Shown in pieces: positions 11,965-24,300 of a stretch of DNA of 64,000 bases. Source of the DNA: Phellopilus nigrolimitatus (Eukaryota > Basidiomycota > Agaricomycetes > Hymenochaetales > Hymenochaetaceae); the NCBI GenBank assembly GCA_021029095.1, contig JAJOHG010000018.1, positions 558,001 to 622,000 of the forward strand, in the 5' to 3' direction. The notes beneath the pieces were generated by a model, which saw only the letters and a list, made by a program, of their open reading frames with translations, had not been told where the DNA came from and ran no database searches. Numbering within the stretch: position 1 is the stretch's first letter; each line of letters begins with the position of its first letter. The position numbers were made by a program, and so were the translations under genes.

Positions 11965-12943
11965 GGCGGGCAGGATCTAAATCTGGTTGCAATGTCGAGA
12001 GAGGGCGACTTGTAAACAAGAGTTGACTTGGGCCTGTCGAGCAACGAAGAATAGCAGTAGGGCTTTTATGCCCATTTGCATTGGGGTGTCCCACATAGAC
12101 GGTGCGAGCATAGCGCTGGTACCCGCATGGAACAGGCGCTACTACACCCCCGAGCAATGAAGCGCCGCCTGCGACGGATGGCAGAGGCCTGGGTCCCGCC
12201 TCACTTCACGTCCATAACTAGCATGGAATGAGGAAACGTACATGTATATAGACACAGGGTAAAGAACAGTCCGAGGAGTCCCAATCCCGGAGAATCAAAT
12301 ATTCTCTAGCAGTAGACAAGACAGGTCTCGAAGTCTGGTCCTGGTTCTGGCGAGCTGTCTGAGGCAGCTGCGAGGCATGGTCCGCATGGGCCACATGTTT
12401 CTATGGCAGAAAAAGGCAGGTATCGCTCGCCGTCCAGCGGGCGCTAGATTGAATACCGTTTGGAGAGGGAGCGTGAGTTCGCGTCAACGCGTATTGAGCC
12501 ACGTGCAACGGGTGCTACGCTGGGCGCCAGATCCAAAATAAGCGCGCAGTACGTCCCAGGTCATGATCTCTAACTTGGAAGGACGTCCAGGAAAGCACCA
12601 AAGAAGCCGACAAGTCAGAACTCGTCAGGTTGTATGTCCAGCTGCCAGTGTGCATTGTGCTCTAGAGTAGAAGGATGCAGCAGCTTAGCGCCATCCATCT
12701 CATCTCAATTCATTTCGTTTATTTCCGCGGTAAACCATCTCCTTTCTGACTGGGTTTCGATGCGTGCTGTCTGAATGCAATGTACCTCGAATTATTTTCT
12801 GCTCTACATAATGCATAAGCAAAAAAAGAAATGACAAGAAATTCCCCCAAGGCCGCGCAGATACAATTGACTGGCAAGAAAAAAGGGTAAAACAAAGGAG
12901 GCGAAGATAAATCAAGGAACCCAAGATAGAGTATAGACTAACA
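11965..12943. other. intergenic between divergent/adjacent genes
   Basis: The 5' flank of the metalloprotease gene and the 3' flank of MAD1. The stretch is free of convincing open frames on either strand, and I saw no repeat or RNA gene in it. Confidence 0.5.
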
Positions 12944-15900
12944 CTAGTGCGCCTGCTCGCTCTTCCATTTGTCGTAGCACTCGAGGGTGACGCTCGCCAT
13001 GAAGCACGGAATGCACATCTCCTCGCGGATCCACGTCTTCATCAAGCCGTCGAGCTCCTGCGGCCCGCCCTCGCCCGCCGCGATAAGCTGCATCTTCGCG
13101 CCGTCCTCCCCGCCCACGCCGCCGCCGCCGCCCCGCGCCTTCGCCGGCTGGAACACGAACGACGCGCCGAGGTCGTACACCGACGTCACGCGCACCTGCC
13201 CGTTCGGGTAGAACGCGAGCTTCAGCCCGAGCACCGCAGCGATCGCGTCCCGGAACTCCGCACTCTTCGCCGTGAACACCTCCTGCAGCCGCAGCAGCCG
13301 CTTCTCGCGCTGCGCGAGCGCCCCGCGCAGCTCCGCCGCCTCCTCGCGCTGAGCCTCCCAGCTCGCGCGCGGCACGGACGACGCGTCCTCGCCTACGGGG
13401 CCCGCTGCACTCGCGCTCGCGGACGTGCCGCCGGCCGCCTCGAGCTCCTTCAGCCGCGCGAGGAGCGCCTCGTTCTCGTTCTTCAGCCTTGCGAGCACTG
13501 CCTCGCGCGTGTCTGCCCACGCCTGCGCCGGGTTCTCGCGCAGAGAGAGCACGCGCGTCCCCGGCGGGACGTGCCGCCCGCCGCCGATCTCCCCGCCAAG
13601 CTCGAACAGCCGCTGCTCGAGCGCCTCCACGCGCGCCGCAGCTGCACGTGCCTCTGTCTGTGCATTTCCCAGTGCTGATTTCCTTGTCAGTTTTCGCGTA
13701 CCACGTGTAGCAATCTGCGCGCGTACGCACCTTCCTCTAGTAGACTGGCCCTCTGCGCGAGCCGGTCCCACTGCTCCTGAGGCCTCCCCGCCGCGCCGCC
13801 TGTCGCGCGCTGCACGCGGTCCACCTCCCCCTCCAGCGTCTCGATCGTCGCCTTGTACTCCGACAGCAGCGTCTCCAGCTGCACGACGCGCTGCTCGAGC
13901 TTCGCCCGCGCGCCCCCCGCGTCCGCGCCTGCATCCTCGAGCGCGCCGGGGCGGTACACCGCCTCCTCGTTCTTGTAGCTCGTAACAAGCGACTTGAGGA
14001 ACGTCACCTCGCGCGCGAGTAGCGTGCGGTCCTTCTCGCGGCGTGCCACGGTCTCCCGCAGCACGGTCGCCTCTTCCTGGAGTTGTTCAAACTCGCCCCG
14101 CATGTCTGCGCCGTCCGCGCGCGCGTCGGCGAGCTCGACCTCGCGCGTACGCAGGTCTGCCTTGAGCCGCCCGTGTTCATCCAGGAGCGCCGCGTGCGCC
14201 TTGCGCAGCGCCGTGAGCTGCTGCGTCACACCTACAGGCGTCGTCCGCGCCGGCGCCGCGTTCTCGTCCGGCGTCGCCCCTTCGCGCAGCCGCACCTCCC
14301 ACTCCTTCTCCTTGCGCGCGAACGCCGCGGCAGCCTCCTCGAGCTCGGCGACTTTCCGCCGGAGGTTTTCAGCGCCCGCTGCCTGGCGCTCGAAGACGCG
14401 CTTCTCCTCGCGCAGCAGCTCCGTGCCCTCCGCGCGGGCGCGCACGCGTTCCAGCTCCCTCTTGAGATGCGCGTTCGCGGCCTCGAGCTCCGCGAGACGC
14501 CTGTGCTGCCGCGCGAGCTCCGTGCGGACGACCTTCCTTTTCTGCTCCTGCTCGCGCGCGCGGGAAGCGGACACGTCCAGGGCCCGAGCGAGCCCGAGCC
14601 TGGCTCTGCTGAGGCGACGCGTGATGCGCTGCCTGATGCGCGCGTATTGGTCCGGGCTCGCCGGGGCGGCGGCGCTCGCCGAGCGGGAGGATGCGATGGT
14701 CGAACAAGGGGTCGAGGACAAGGGCGTCAAGGGCGAGGACGCTGGCGAGTAGGGCGGCGGCGCACCTGGATCTGTGTAGGCTTTGGTGCTCTCGCCCTGC
14801 GCGGGCGTATTTGCATCTGGATTGTTCTCGGTGTTCCCGCCCTGTGTGGGCGGGGGTGCGCGAGCTGGGGTGCGTGTGGTCCTGGTGTCTGGAGTTGGCG
14901 TAGCAGCGGCGTTGACAGTGCCGTTGCGAGTGAAGTCAGCGGTAATAGACATGTCGTCGTCGTCGGCGGCGGCGGCGTCCACCTCGCCTTCCGCGTCTGC
15001 ATCTGCGTCAGAGTCTGGGTCGCTGTCGGATGGCCTGGGTGAAAGTGGGTTTTGTATTTCGGAGCTGCCACCCTCCTCTGCGTCCACGCTGCTCGCGAGC
15101 TCATCCGCGTAATCTGAGTCGTGCACGCTCTCCTCCTCCACGGCTACCTCCTCGAGGAAATTCTCGAGCTCCGTGACACGGTCCTCATACACGCGAGCCC
15201 TCTCTTCGACCTCGTTGCGCTCGTTCTCGCGCTCGCGCGCCCTCTCCTCGGCCTCGTTGCGCTGGCTCTCGAGGAGCGCGATTTCCTGGTCGCGCGCCGC
15301 GAGGTCGGTCCGGAGGGACGCGGCTTGGGATTGGGAGGAATGAGAGAGAGAGGAATAGGCGTCGCCGAGGTCTTCATGGTCCGCTTCGAGGTCGGTGAGC
15401 CTCTTTTTAGCCGAGGCCAATTCAGCCTCGTAGTATCTCTACAACATGAACATTAGATACCAATCTCCGCTCTTTAAGTAAAACACACACCGTCTTCGCA
15501 GCGAGCTCGTCGTCTGCTTGGCGGCGCGCCTCGCGTTCCTCTTCCTCGCGCGCGGCCATGAGGCGCAGGTCGGCCTCGAGGCGGTCGACGGTGCCCTGCT
15601 TCTCGAGTAGGGCGCTCTCCAGCGCTGTGGCCTGCGCTTGGGCGGCGAGCAGCTGGCGGTTGAGCGAGGTCTGCGCGACGTGCGCGCTGAACGCGCTGCT
15701 GAGCGCGGGGCGTTTCGCTTCTGCCGGGTCTGGGGTTGCTTTGTGAGCTGAGTTGTGTTTCGCAGAGGCAAAGGCGGGGACACCTTTCTCGGCGTCGCTG
15801 CTCGTTGCGCGCGTCTTGCGCTTGACGCCCGTCGCCGTGCTTGACGCGGCAGGAATGGCGCTGGCGCGGGATGCGGCGGTAGGCCTGGCGTATGTGGAGG

Positions 15901-16027
15901 CCGCCGAGGGCGGCCGTGAGGTTGTCGTGCCTGTGCTCGCGCCCGCGCCCGTGCCCATGCCGGGCACAGCGGTGGACCGTGTAGAGCGCCGGATGCCCGT
16001 TGACGGGCCCGGTCTGGGATTGTTCAT
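12944..16027 (-). CDS. MAD1: spindle assembly checkpoint protein Mad1
   Basis: Three exons (16027-15491, 15438-13731, 13674-12944) join in phase and encode about 991 aa. The start is the first in-frame ATG; the open frame further upstream begins with GTG. After a Ser/Thr/Ala-rich head the protein is almost entirely coiled coil, interrupted by an acidic low-complexity segment (about residues 290-420). The last 120 residues match the Mad1 C-terminal head: a QEVFTAKSAEFRDAI helix, a YPNGQVRVTSVYD strand pair, SFVFQP, MQLI, then an IPCFMASVTLECYDKW segment. Mad1 holds Mad2 at unattached kinetochores and delays anaphase. The Bub1-binding RLK site reads RLQ (about 877-879). Length exceeds the usual 700-750 aa because of the low-complexity insert. 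Confidence 0.88.
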
Positions 16028-16720
16028 CCGCTCGATTAGCTCGTCGTTATCGCTGTCGCGGACTATGTAGATGGGTGTGTAGTTGTGTAGGTGTAAAGCG
16101 GGCGACGAGGTCGGAAAATAAGGAGGGCGCGGCGGTTGACGGATGAAGACAAGACGCGTCGGTCCTCTTTGGCGCGTCCGAGCCACCTCTCAATGGACAA
16201 AAACGTTCTAACAAAACAGTTTCCGAATTGCTGTGCTCATTAGGCTCTTATTGGGAAGTCTCCCAAAAAACCATCACGTGACCAATCGGAGTATGGCTGC
16301 CCAGTGAAACCGAACTAAAAGGGAAAACAAACCACATCGTGCGCGTATGTTATCATTCGTGCCAGAACTTGGGGATCTCAGAATATCGAGCGAAATCGGC
16401 CCGGGTCGGTTCATTCGATATCACGCGATAAATTCGAGAACGACTCGACCTCCCTCGAATCAGTTTTCACTGAACCATCACTGCCAGGCCTTTGGATTTA
16501 TGTATCGGTTTGACATCCGTACTTATTTATACTGACTCACTTAGGCTACACTTCAAACAGATAGTCTTTCGCAATCGGATATACATGTACAGTCAGTCAC
16601 ATATCTAGCTCAGCCAATCTCGCCTTCCCAGCTTTACAACAGCCTCCCCCGGCTTCGTAAATATCAATGAGTACAAAGTTTCTGCAAAGAAAGTGCTTTA
16701 GTTACTCACAATTATTCATT
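16028..16720. other. intergenic, end matches F-box spacer
   Basis: The MAD1 upstream region and the 3' flank of F-box C. The right-hand 100 bases (AGTTACTCACAATTATT and neighbours) match the DNA just past the stop codons of F-box copies A, D and E. No gene seen. Confidence 0.55.
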
Positions 16721-18438
16721 TCAAATTTGATGGCAGGTCGCGGTCGCTTCAGTACCGAGTGCTCGAGACCGGCACGCCAACATCGCCCGCAGTTCATCTC
16801 GTTCCTGTCTCAAGGCCCTTATTGCCTTTTGACTGTCCTCGTGCGATTGAATAAAGAAAGGCAGCAACCTTTTAACCTCCTTCCAGCGCTCAAAGAACAC
16901 GCCCACCTCTTCATCCGCCATCTCGTGAGGCGAATGAACCACGAGAGTACATTGCGACGGAATAATACGGCTCAGGTACAAAGACGCGCATCCGGGGTCA
17001 TGAATTGGGGATGTCCTAAGGTCCAGAACTCGAAGATTTCGAAAACCGTGGACATGAAGGAGATCTGGTGTGCTCGGTATAACGCGGGCATCGACGTGGA
17101 GACCAAGCTTGACTAGCTGGGGGCAAGCTTCAGAAAGTAATCGAAGGACATCCAAAGTCAACAGCGTGGAGAACGCCGATAGAGTTGTATTCAAAGTGAG
17201 GGTCGTAAGGCAGCTACATTTCCCAAAAATATCAACCATCTGATTGGTCGTTAATTTGATGGGACGAATGGATTCGAGTTCTAGCATCTCCAAGTGAAAA
17301 AGTGAAGTCAAAGGTCTCAAAGTCTCAGAATAAACCGAGCCGATGACGGGTCCTCTCAAAAGATTGCATGTCATGGTAAGCCTACGGAGGAGGGGAGATG
17401 CGTGAGGGATGAGATCGAATAATGAATGTAAATGAACTAGTTCATATTCGCCTTCGTTCCTGATGTTGAGTTCGAGTAGATTTTGAAAAGCATTTGGTGA
17501 TCTTAACAAAATGCAGATGCTTTCAAGGTCACCACAAAGGGGAAGGATCTTCAGCCGAGGAAATGCATTATTTGTGTTTAGCATTTGATATTTTGTTTCA
17601 TGGTAGTCCCGAATACCCTGTGTAAGCTGGACTGTCTGGAGGTTCTGTAGAGACGCCAGAGCGTTCAGCACACTCTGCTGGAGTAAATACGGGTTCGTCC
17701 TGAGCGTTTCGAGATGGGGAAGTCGCGATAGGAGTTTTGCGATTGAGGAATCAACACTTTCTGTAATCCTACCAGCACTGACTATAAGTTCGGATATCAA
17801 AGGAGCCCAATCAGTTATGTCGTCGAATAATGTGTCCAACGTTTGATCCCCCTCCTGGATCCGGAAGAACCAAGAAAGATTAAACGATCGTATGCCGTCG
17901 TGCAGAAATAGAACAAGATGATTTAGCCATCCTTCTCGAGAGAACACTCCGATTTTGAGTGCAGAAAGATTTGGCAGAATTGCAAGCATTCTGCGGCATC
18001 AAGCTAGCTCGAAAAATATTGAGCTGTCCAAGCTGATGGGGGTCTCGGGCAGGAACATATCCAGATGCTTGACACGCTCGGCGTACGGCATGAAATTTTC
18101 CCAATCCTTGGCTCTTAGGTGACGAGAGAATTGCTACAAACCAAAACCATTGAAGACATCGGCGTCAAATCTGAGTTGATGGAGTACAGCATGGGACTCA
18201 CCAACGTTTTTCGCAGTCCGGCAGGCAGCGACACCAGATTGAGAGGGGCCAGAAGCTGAACAAGAGGGATCAACGAGTTCATGGAGTTCCATACATGGTC
18301 CAAGGCTGATTCCTTCCATCGTCTACAGACCCGAGCGCACCGTGCACTATCCGACTTTTCGATCAAGCTAAAGATCTGATTCTGGATGTCCGCGATAGCA
18401 AGGGCAGCTTCTGCAGGACCTTTAGGGATGTTGGACAT
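16721..18438 (-). pseudogene. F-box/LRR-like copy C with nonsense codon
   Basis: Exons 18438-18202 and 18133-16721 align end to end with copies A, B and D and would encode about 549 aa. Codon 124 (17999-18001) is TGA, where the paralogs have CGA in the segment ELA-R-CRR. No other break was seen: the frame is open before and after it, and both splice sites are intact. The single C-to-T change leaves only the F-box plus about 45 residues. The TGA has no bypass through nearby splice sites. It is best called a young pseudogene or a null allele; a sequencing error cannot be excluded. If translated, the truncated product could still bind Skp1. Confidence 0.8.
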
Positions 18439-18963
18439 GCTGCCTTCAAGTATACAGAACTATAGGCCAAGTAGATCTGAGGAAGGCCACCCGCTGTCGC
18501 TGGTATGCGCAATGTAAGGACTCGAGCTGTAAGTACAAGTACAAACCCAAACCAGTATAACAACGCGCCGACAATGAGGGGCGTGAGAACATATGAAAGA
18601 CACCGATTACCTCGTGTCGGCGGTCCCCGCCTAGACCGTACCCGAGCCTTAGCCCAAAACTAGAGCTCTTACGTATATGAAGAGGATGCCCGAATTTCCA
18701 GTTCAAACCTAGCCATCAGCCCTGCGCGATATAAAAGTATGTACTCCCGTCCAATACTCGCTGGCCTCTCCGCACAGTAGTCGTTCATTTGAGAGACGGT
18801 TGAGCATCGCCTCGTACACGAGTGAATCGAAGCGATTGTGTATGTTCTTAACCCGATATCCTCATTCCCGCATACTCATATGACCTCTGATAAGTACATG
18901 AACTATCATACAACGAACTTCCATTTGTATCAGGACTTCTTACATATACTTCCTCACAAGATT
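18439..18963. other. intergenic, no gene seen
   Basis: Upstream DNA of F-box C and the 3' flank of the epoxide hydrolase. The part next to F-box C resembles the upstream regions of the other copies (a CAGATCTACTT-like block on the minus strand). Nothing else recognised. Confidence 0.5.
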
Positions 18964-20584
18964 TTAAAGCTGACTCCAATGCTCCCCGAAGAACTCCCGC
19001 AGGTCTTCGACATACTCCTCCGGACAGTCCAGTGCAGGGAAATGGCCGCCTCTTGAATGCTCTGAAGAGATCACATAACAAAACAATCGGGATTGAATAA
19101 TTGTATCGCAGATAGTTTCAATGTCATCCTCACCTTTATAATAAACCAAGGGACCTATGTTCGCAATTTCTGCTTTAGAAGATCCACCGATTTCGAATGG
19201 CTACGAAAACAGGTACGGAATCAGCCTAACTCTCGATCTGTAAAACGCAGAGGGCACTGACGAAAGCGGAGAATCCAAATTTGTTTTCCAGCAGCCATTT
19301 CCCAGGGATTGAAAGCTCAGGCCGTTCCTTTGCCTATGCAATATTGAATCAAAATGTCAGATAATCCAAACAATAGGCATGCAAGAGACTGAATCTTAAA
19401 AGCTGATGATTTACTTGATTATAAATGACTACGGAAGTCGCGAAGCAGCCACTCAGAAAATACAGTGCGACTGTATCGAGTATGTCCTGCTGGTCAACGA
19501 GATCTGGGTCCGACCACGAATAAATCTTTTCGCCGATGTACGTTAGGATAGCGACGGGAGAGGACGCGATTGCCAGTCCAATTGTAAACGGCTACAAAAT
19601 AACCTCCTCATCAATGAATAACGTGTGGCTACTAGCGTATCACAATCCCACTTTGGTGCTCTGGATCATGGAATAGCCAGTACCATTTTTGGCGAATTCC
19701 TCTCGGCGCGCGAGGAGGCGTTTCTCTGTGGTTGAGAAGCTCGAGGGATCAATCCCGGGTACGGGTGGCGTTCTGAACATGTTGAAGTGCATCGCCTTGA
19801 GTGACTCTGGGAAAAGTGTCCCCATTACCCGAAGCGTGAATGATCCCTATCAGTAGTCCAGAGACCGGTCAGGATACGTGCGAAACTGGAAAAGCTACAG
19901 TCGGAAAACTTACCCAATCGCCTCCTTGGCCTGTGTACGTCGTATAACCAAGGACAGAGGTCATAAGACCGTTAAAGAGTCGAGCGATATCAACGATGCT
20001 CCAACCATCGCGCCTCGGGAGAGTTGAGAGAAAATATCCCGGAAGTGAGGGAACAACAACGTCGAACCTGAAAAAGACAAACTTGAATGGATCCCGTTTA
20101 GCATCGTCAAAACACTAACGCTGGCAGATTATTGCTCGATGGATTAACTAGCGGCTCGATAACCTTATGGAAGTCAAAGAAGGTGCCTTCGCTCATTATA
20201 GACGATGAATTCTACCTTTTCTGAAGCTTGAGATCAAGAAAACGTACCAGGCCAGCCATGAAGGAGAATAATCGGAACAGCATCCTTCCGGGAGCTCTTC
20301 ACATACACGTAGTGCAAGTCCATTGAGTCGCCTTCGTGCTCATAATGAACCAGATAGTTGTCGAAGCGTGCGATTTTCTTCTACAAAATGCCATAGTCCC
20401 ATTCGGTCTCGAAACGCTCCTTAAGGCTTTTCAAATAAGCGTAATCGATACCCAGCTTCCAAGGTGCTGCCGCGTCGATTGGCGCTTGGTTAGGGAATGG
20501 CGCAGCCTTGAGCAATGTCTGCATATTCTGCACCGCTGCAGAGTCATATTTGACCTCGATGAGCTTCGGGATACCAAATGCCAT
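18964..20584 (-). pseudogene. epoxide hydrolase with one in-frame stop
   Basis: Eight exons (20584-20248, 20186-20120, 20067-19914, 19846-19652, 19591-19415, 19333-19262, 19200-19134, 19061-18964) join perfectly in phase and would encode 388 aa. The order fits the microsomal-type epoxide hydrolase family: the N-terminal EHN segment (PWKLGIDYAYLKSLKERF), the oxyanion motif HGWPG, a GQGGDW block holding the expected nucleophile aspartate, and a C-terminal GGHFPALDCPEEY block with the catalytic histidine. These enzymes open epoxides to diols. Codon 68 (20381-20383) is TAG, within the conserved EHN region. CAG (Gln) would fit there, and no alternative splice restores frame. Everything else looks intact, so loss is recent, or this is a null allele or an error. 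Confidence 0.75.
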
Positions 20585-20945
20585 CGTACACGTAGATCGT
20601 CGATGTTAGTGGTTTGTGAAAAGTTCAGCTATGTTACTTTCTGCGTTGCTTTAGTACACGGAGGCCGTGGTAATGGCTTACAACAAGTGAAGCTACATCG
20701 GAGATTGGTGCTGTCATCGAGTTTGATGAATCAGCGCGGATTTGTCAGCCTGCAACTTCAAAGCTTCTCGCATACTAAATGTGTGTCCGGGCTAATTCAG
20801 CGAATCGCCGAGCATCTTCGAAACTGTGTGGATGTCTGTGCGGATGGCACAGTAGAGAAAAAGATAGCTTACAACGGAAATGCATCTACAGTGAGCAAGC
20901 GAGCAGATCGAAGAAAGAGGTGTCAGACCGGCGTCGTCGACAACT
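20585..20945. other. epoxide hydrolase upstream region
   Basis: This is the 5' flank of the epoxide hydrolase gene up to the point where similarity to the F-box spacer begins. No gene seen. Confidence 0.45.
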
Positions 20946-22553
20946 GACCACCAAGATCCCAAATTAAAATGTGCTTCCCATACGACTCTCCTTTATTTCA
21001 TGCGGTCTCCAGCTGCAAAATCCCTTTGAACCAGAAATGTCACGACGTGATTGAAAATGTGCTGTGTTGACAGTTAGACAACGAAGTCTTGAAGGCAAAA
21101 AAATGTAGCAAGATTGCACTTACTCACTCGACCCCTTCCTGCTGTACGTGGTTGTGAATCCAGTAGTCTGAACGTTTTCTTTATTGAGCGATACCCACGT
21201 ATAATCAGTCTTCACTGTCGCAATGTCCGAAGCATTCAGATTTCAGGCGTTCTCAAACTGACCAAGCTGCCGAGCGCTGGTTCCTTTACCAGTGCTCGCC
21301 CTCGTTTCCGTGCCCGAGCCCGAGCGCCTGTGGCAGAAGGAGAATCGTTCGTTTGTGATACTGATACTTTAGACCTAACGCGTGATTCTATCTCTAGCGC
21401 CCGAGCTCGTGTGCTTGTCCTATGATTCACTTGTGTTGCATCTCGTACCCGAAACCGTCTTGCAGCGTGAGCTCAGGCTGGAGCGCCTCGTGCATCCCAT
21501 CGACTAGGCCTTCAAAGAGTTTTCTTGGCTTGAGGTTCACAGTGGCACGGTCGGCCAGATATTATCAGTTCGACGACATCAGTAAAAAGGCAGGAAAACT
21601 TGACCGACGCCTCAGTAGCGTCGATCATTATTTCAGACGGAGTCCCAATAGCCCCTAGTCGCTCTGGACTTCTCCGCGTGACTTGAAAGACACTTCGACG
21701 GTCGCTGGGTCTCAATCTCATGTTTCCTAGCAGCTCTTTCCTCCCAGCTGCATGAGGATTATTTCGGGAGTTTATTTCCACAATCGCCGCCCGACATCCC
21801 GAAACCAGTCCCCTTCCCGGTGACCACGTTTTATCTCGTCTCAGGTCTACAGGCCCCCGCCTTTGCAGCTGTAGCCATCGGTCCTCTTCTCACCGCTCGA
21901 GACTCAGAAGCCCTTAATATCCCCCCTTAGCGCGCGTGTGGAACCCGCGCTTACGCAGCGACCGGCACGGAGCACAATTTCGTACTTGACGAATATGTTC
22001 TGTTTTCTTACATGTCTTCGTGATGAGACAATTTCAGTGTAGTCCCAAGTGGCAGCTAAGATTCTCTACGCTCACCAAATCCAGCCAACTTCGGGTCCTG
22101 TGGGCTAGACGATGAGCTGTAATACTGACCATTAATGTCGCTGGGCGCTGCTTGCGAGCACAACAAAGGTAGAGCGGCTCCGTGCACCAATCGGAGCCGG
22201 AGTTCCAGCAGGCTCGCGGAGTTTCCATAGGATTGCACTTTATGTACATACATAACTTGAAACTTAAGACCGAACAGACAGCAAAATCGAAGTAACCAGA
22301 TATCAGTCATTTTCTTTGCGTACCTTATCGTGCTCACTCATTTCCTTAAATGTACAGGTATAACCAATATCTTCATTACATATTGGTTTGCGCATTTCTC
22401 ATAGTGCGTCTTATAAGCGTGTACAAATCCTTCCACCAAACATTATGCATTAGCAGAAGCATGACTGCATGCAACAGTCTCCCCCGACTTGCAAGTACGT
22501 ATGAGTACAAACTTTCGCAAGGAAAGGGCCTTAGTTACTCACAATTGTTAATT
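20946..22553. repeat. F-box spacer unit, interrupted copy
   Basis: About 20946-21065 and 21850-22553 match successive parts of the spacer at 24490-25293 (same orientation) and, inverted, the spacer at 4023-5021. The two parts are separated by about 780 bases with no counterpart in the other copies. The insert has no clear terminal inverted repeats or coding motif. The right end joins the 3' flank of F-box D. Confidence 0.65.
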
Positions 22554-24300
22554 TTAACTTTGATGGCAGATTGCGAGTGCTCGAGAACGCCACGCTAACA
22601 TCTCTGCCCGCAAGGAACTCATATGATCATCATGGTCCCGTCTCAAGGCCTGTATTGAATCTTGACTCTCCCTGTGAGATTGAATAAAGAAGGGAAGTAA
22701 CTTTTCAACCTCCCTCCAGCGTTCGATGAACCCCTCCGTCTTTCTACCCTGCGCTCCACCAGACCAAGAGATCACAAACGTACACTGAGAAGGAATGATG
22801 CGGCTCAAGTACAAAGACACGTTTCCGGAATCGTAAATTGGGGATGCTCCAAGGTCCAGAACTTGAAGATTTCGAAAACCACGGGCATGAAGGAGGTCTG
22901 GGGTGTTCGGTATAACCCTGGCATCGACATATAGGCCGAGCTCGATTAGCTGAGGGCAGTTCTCTGAAAGTAATTGAAGGACGTCCAAAGTCAATGATGG
23001 GGAAAACCTCATAACCAAGGGCCTCGTATTCAGAACGAGGGTCGTAAGAGAGTTACACTTCCCGAAAATATCAACCAACTGATTGTTCGTTACGTCGATG
23101 GGATGAGCGAGATCGAGTTTTAGCATCTCCAATTGAGAAAGTAAAGTCAACGGCCTCAGATTCTCGGCTTGGATGGGATCATCTTGGACTCGCGACCACG
23201 TGTTGCCTTTCACGGCAAGCCTACGGAAGAGGAGACATACACGAGGGATGAGGTTGAATAATGAATATAAATGAACTAGTTCACAAGTGTTCTCTTTGTG
23301 GATGTCGGCGTTGCGGAGGTCGAGTTCAAGTAGATTCTTAAAGGCATTTGGCGACCCCAACAGAAGACAAACGCTTTCAAGATCACAATAAAGGGGGATG
23401 CTCTTCAGTCGAGGGAATGCGCCATCCGCGTTTAACTTTTGGAATTTTGTTGAAGAATATGCGCCGATATCCGATATGAGCTGGACTGTCTGGAGGTTCT
23501 GCAGAGAAGCCAGAGCGTTCAGCATAGTCTGCGAGGGTGAAAACGGGTCAAGCGTGAACGTTTTGAGGTAGACCAGGCGCGATAGGAGTTTTGAGATTGA
23601 GGATTCATTTTCTGTAACGCTACCAACGTGGATTGTGAATTCGGATATCAAAGGAGCCCGTTCGGTTATATCATCGAACAGTATGTCCAATGGTTGATCC
23701 CCCTCCTCAATCACGCCGATACGTAGATCCAACGACTGTATGCCGCCGTGCAGAAATAGAAAAATATGATTTGGCCATCCTTCGCGTCCACATAGATATA
23801 ACCATTCAACTTTGAGCGAAGAGAGGTTTGGAAGAATTGGAAGGATTTTGCGGCATCGAGCTAGCTCGATAAATACTGAATTGTCCAATCTGGTGGAACG
23901 CGTCTCAGACAAACGAATCTCCAGGTGCCTGACACGCCTGGCATACGGCATGAATTTCTCCCAATCCTGGGCCGTTATCGTTCTGGAGAATTTCTATAAA
24001 TGGATGTACGTTGAAGAATTAGGAGTCGGACTGAGTTGACGAGTATTCCTGGGAGTACAGCTTGGAACTCACCAACGGGTTTCTTGACACAGGCTCCAGT
24101 CTAAGAGGAGCCAGGAGCTGAACAAGAAAGACCAACGAATCCACAGAGCTCCATACACGGTCTAAGGCTGCTTTCTGCCACCGTCTACAAACGCGAGCAC
24201 ACCGCGCACTATCCGACTTTTCGATCAGGCTAAAGATCTGAAGTTGGATTTCTGCAATCGCAAGGGCAGTCGCTACCGGGCCTCTAGGGATGTCGGACAT
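22554..24300 (-). CDS. F-box/LRR-like protein, copy D
   Basis: Two exons (24300-24073, 23993-22554) join in phase 0 at the same intron position as copies A-C and encode about 555 aa. The F-box (IFSLIEKSDSARCARVCRRW) is at about residues 15-55. The leucine-rich body and the C-terminal RRDHDDHMSSLRAEM helix follow. It is intact and reads through. Its upstream DNA is a near copy of that of gene B and its downstream DNA resembles that of gene A. It sits inside the inverted duplication and probably acts as an SCF adaptor with an unknown target. Confidence 0.85.

Noticed and set aside
13994..15112. Long plus-strand open frames opposite MAD1
   Set aside because: GC-rich antisense shadows of a well-supported coiled-coil gene; composition is Ser/Arg/Ala repeats without motifs.
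17999..20383. Stop-codon readthrough or selenocysteine as an explanation for the TGA and TAG in F-box C and the epoxide hydrolase
   Set aside because: I saw no recoding element, fungi of this group generally lack selenoproteins, and simple nonsense mutation explains both.
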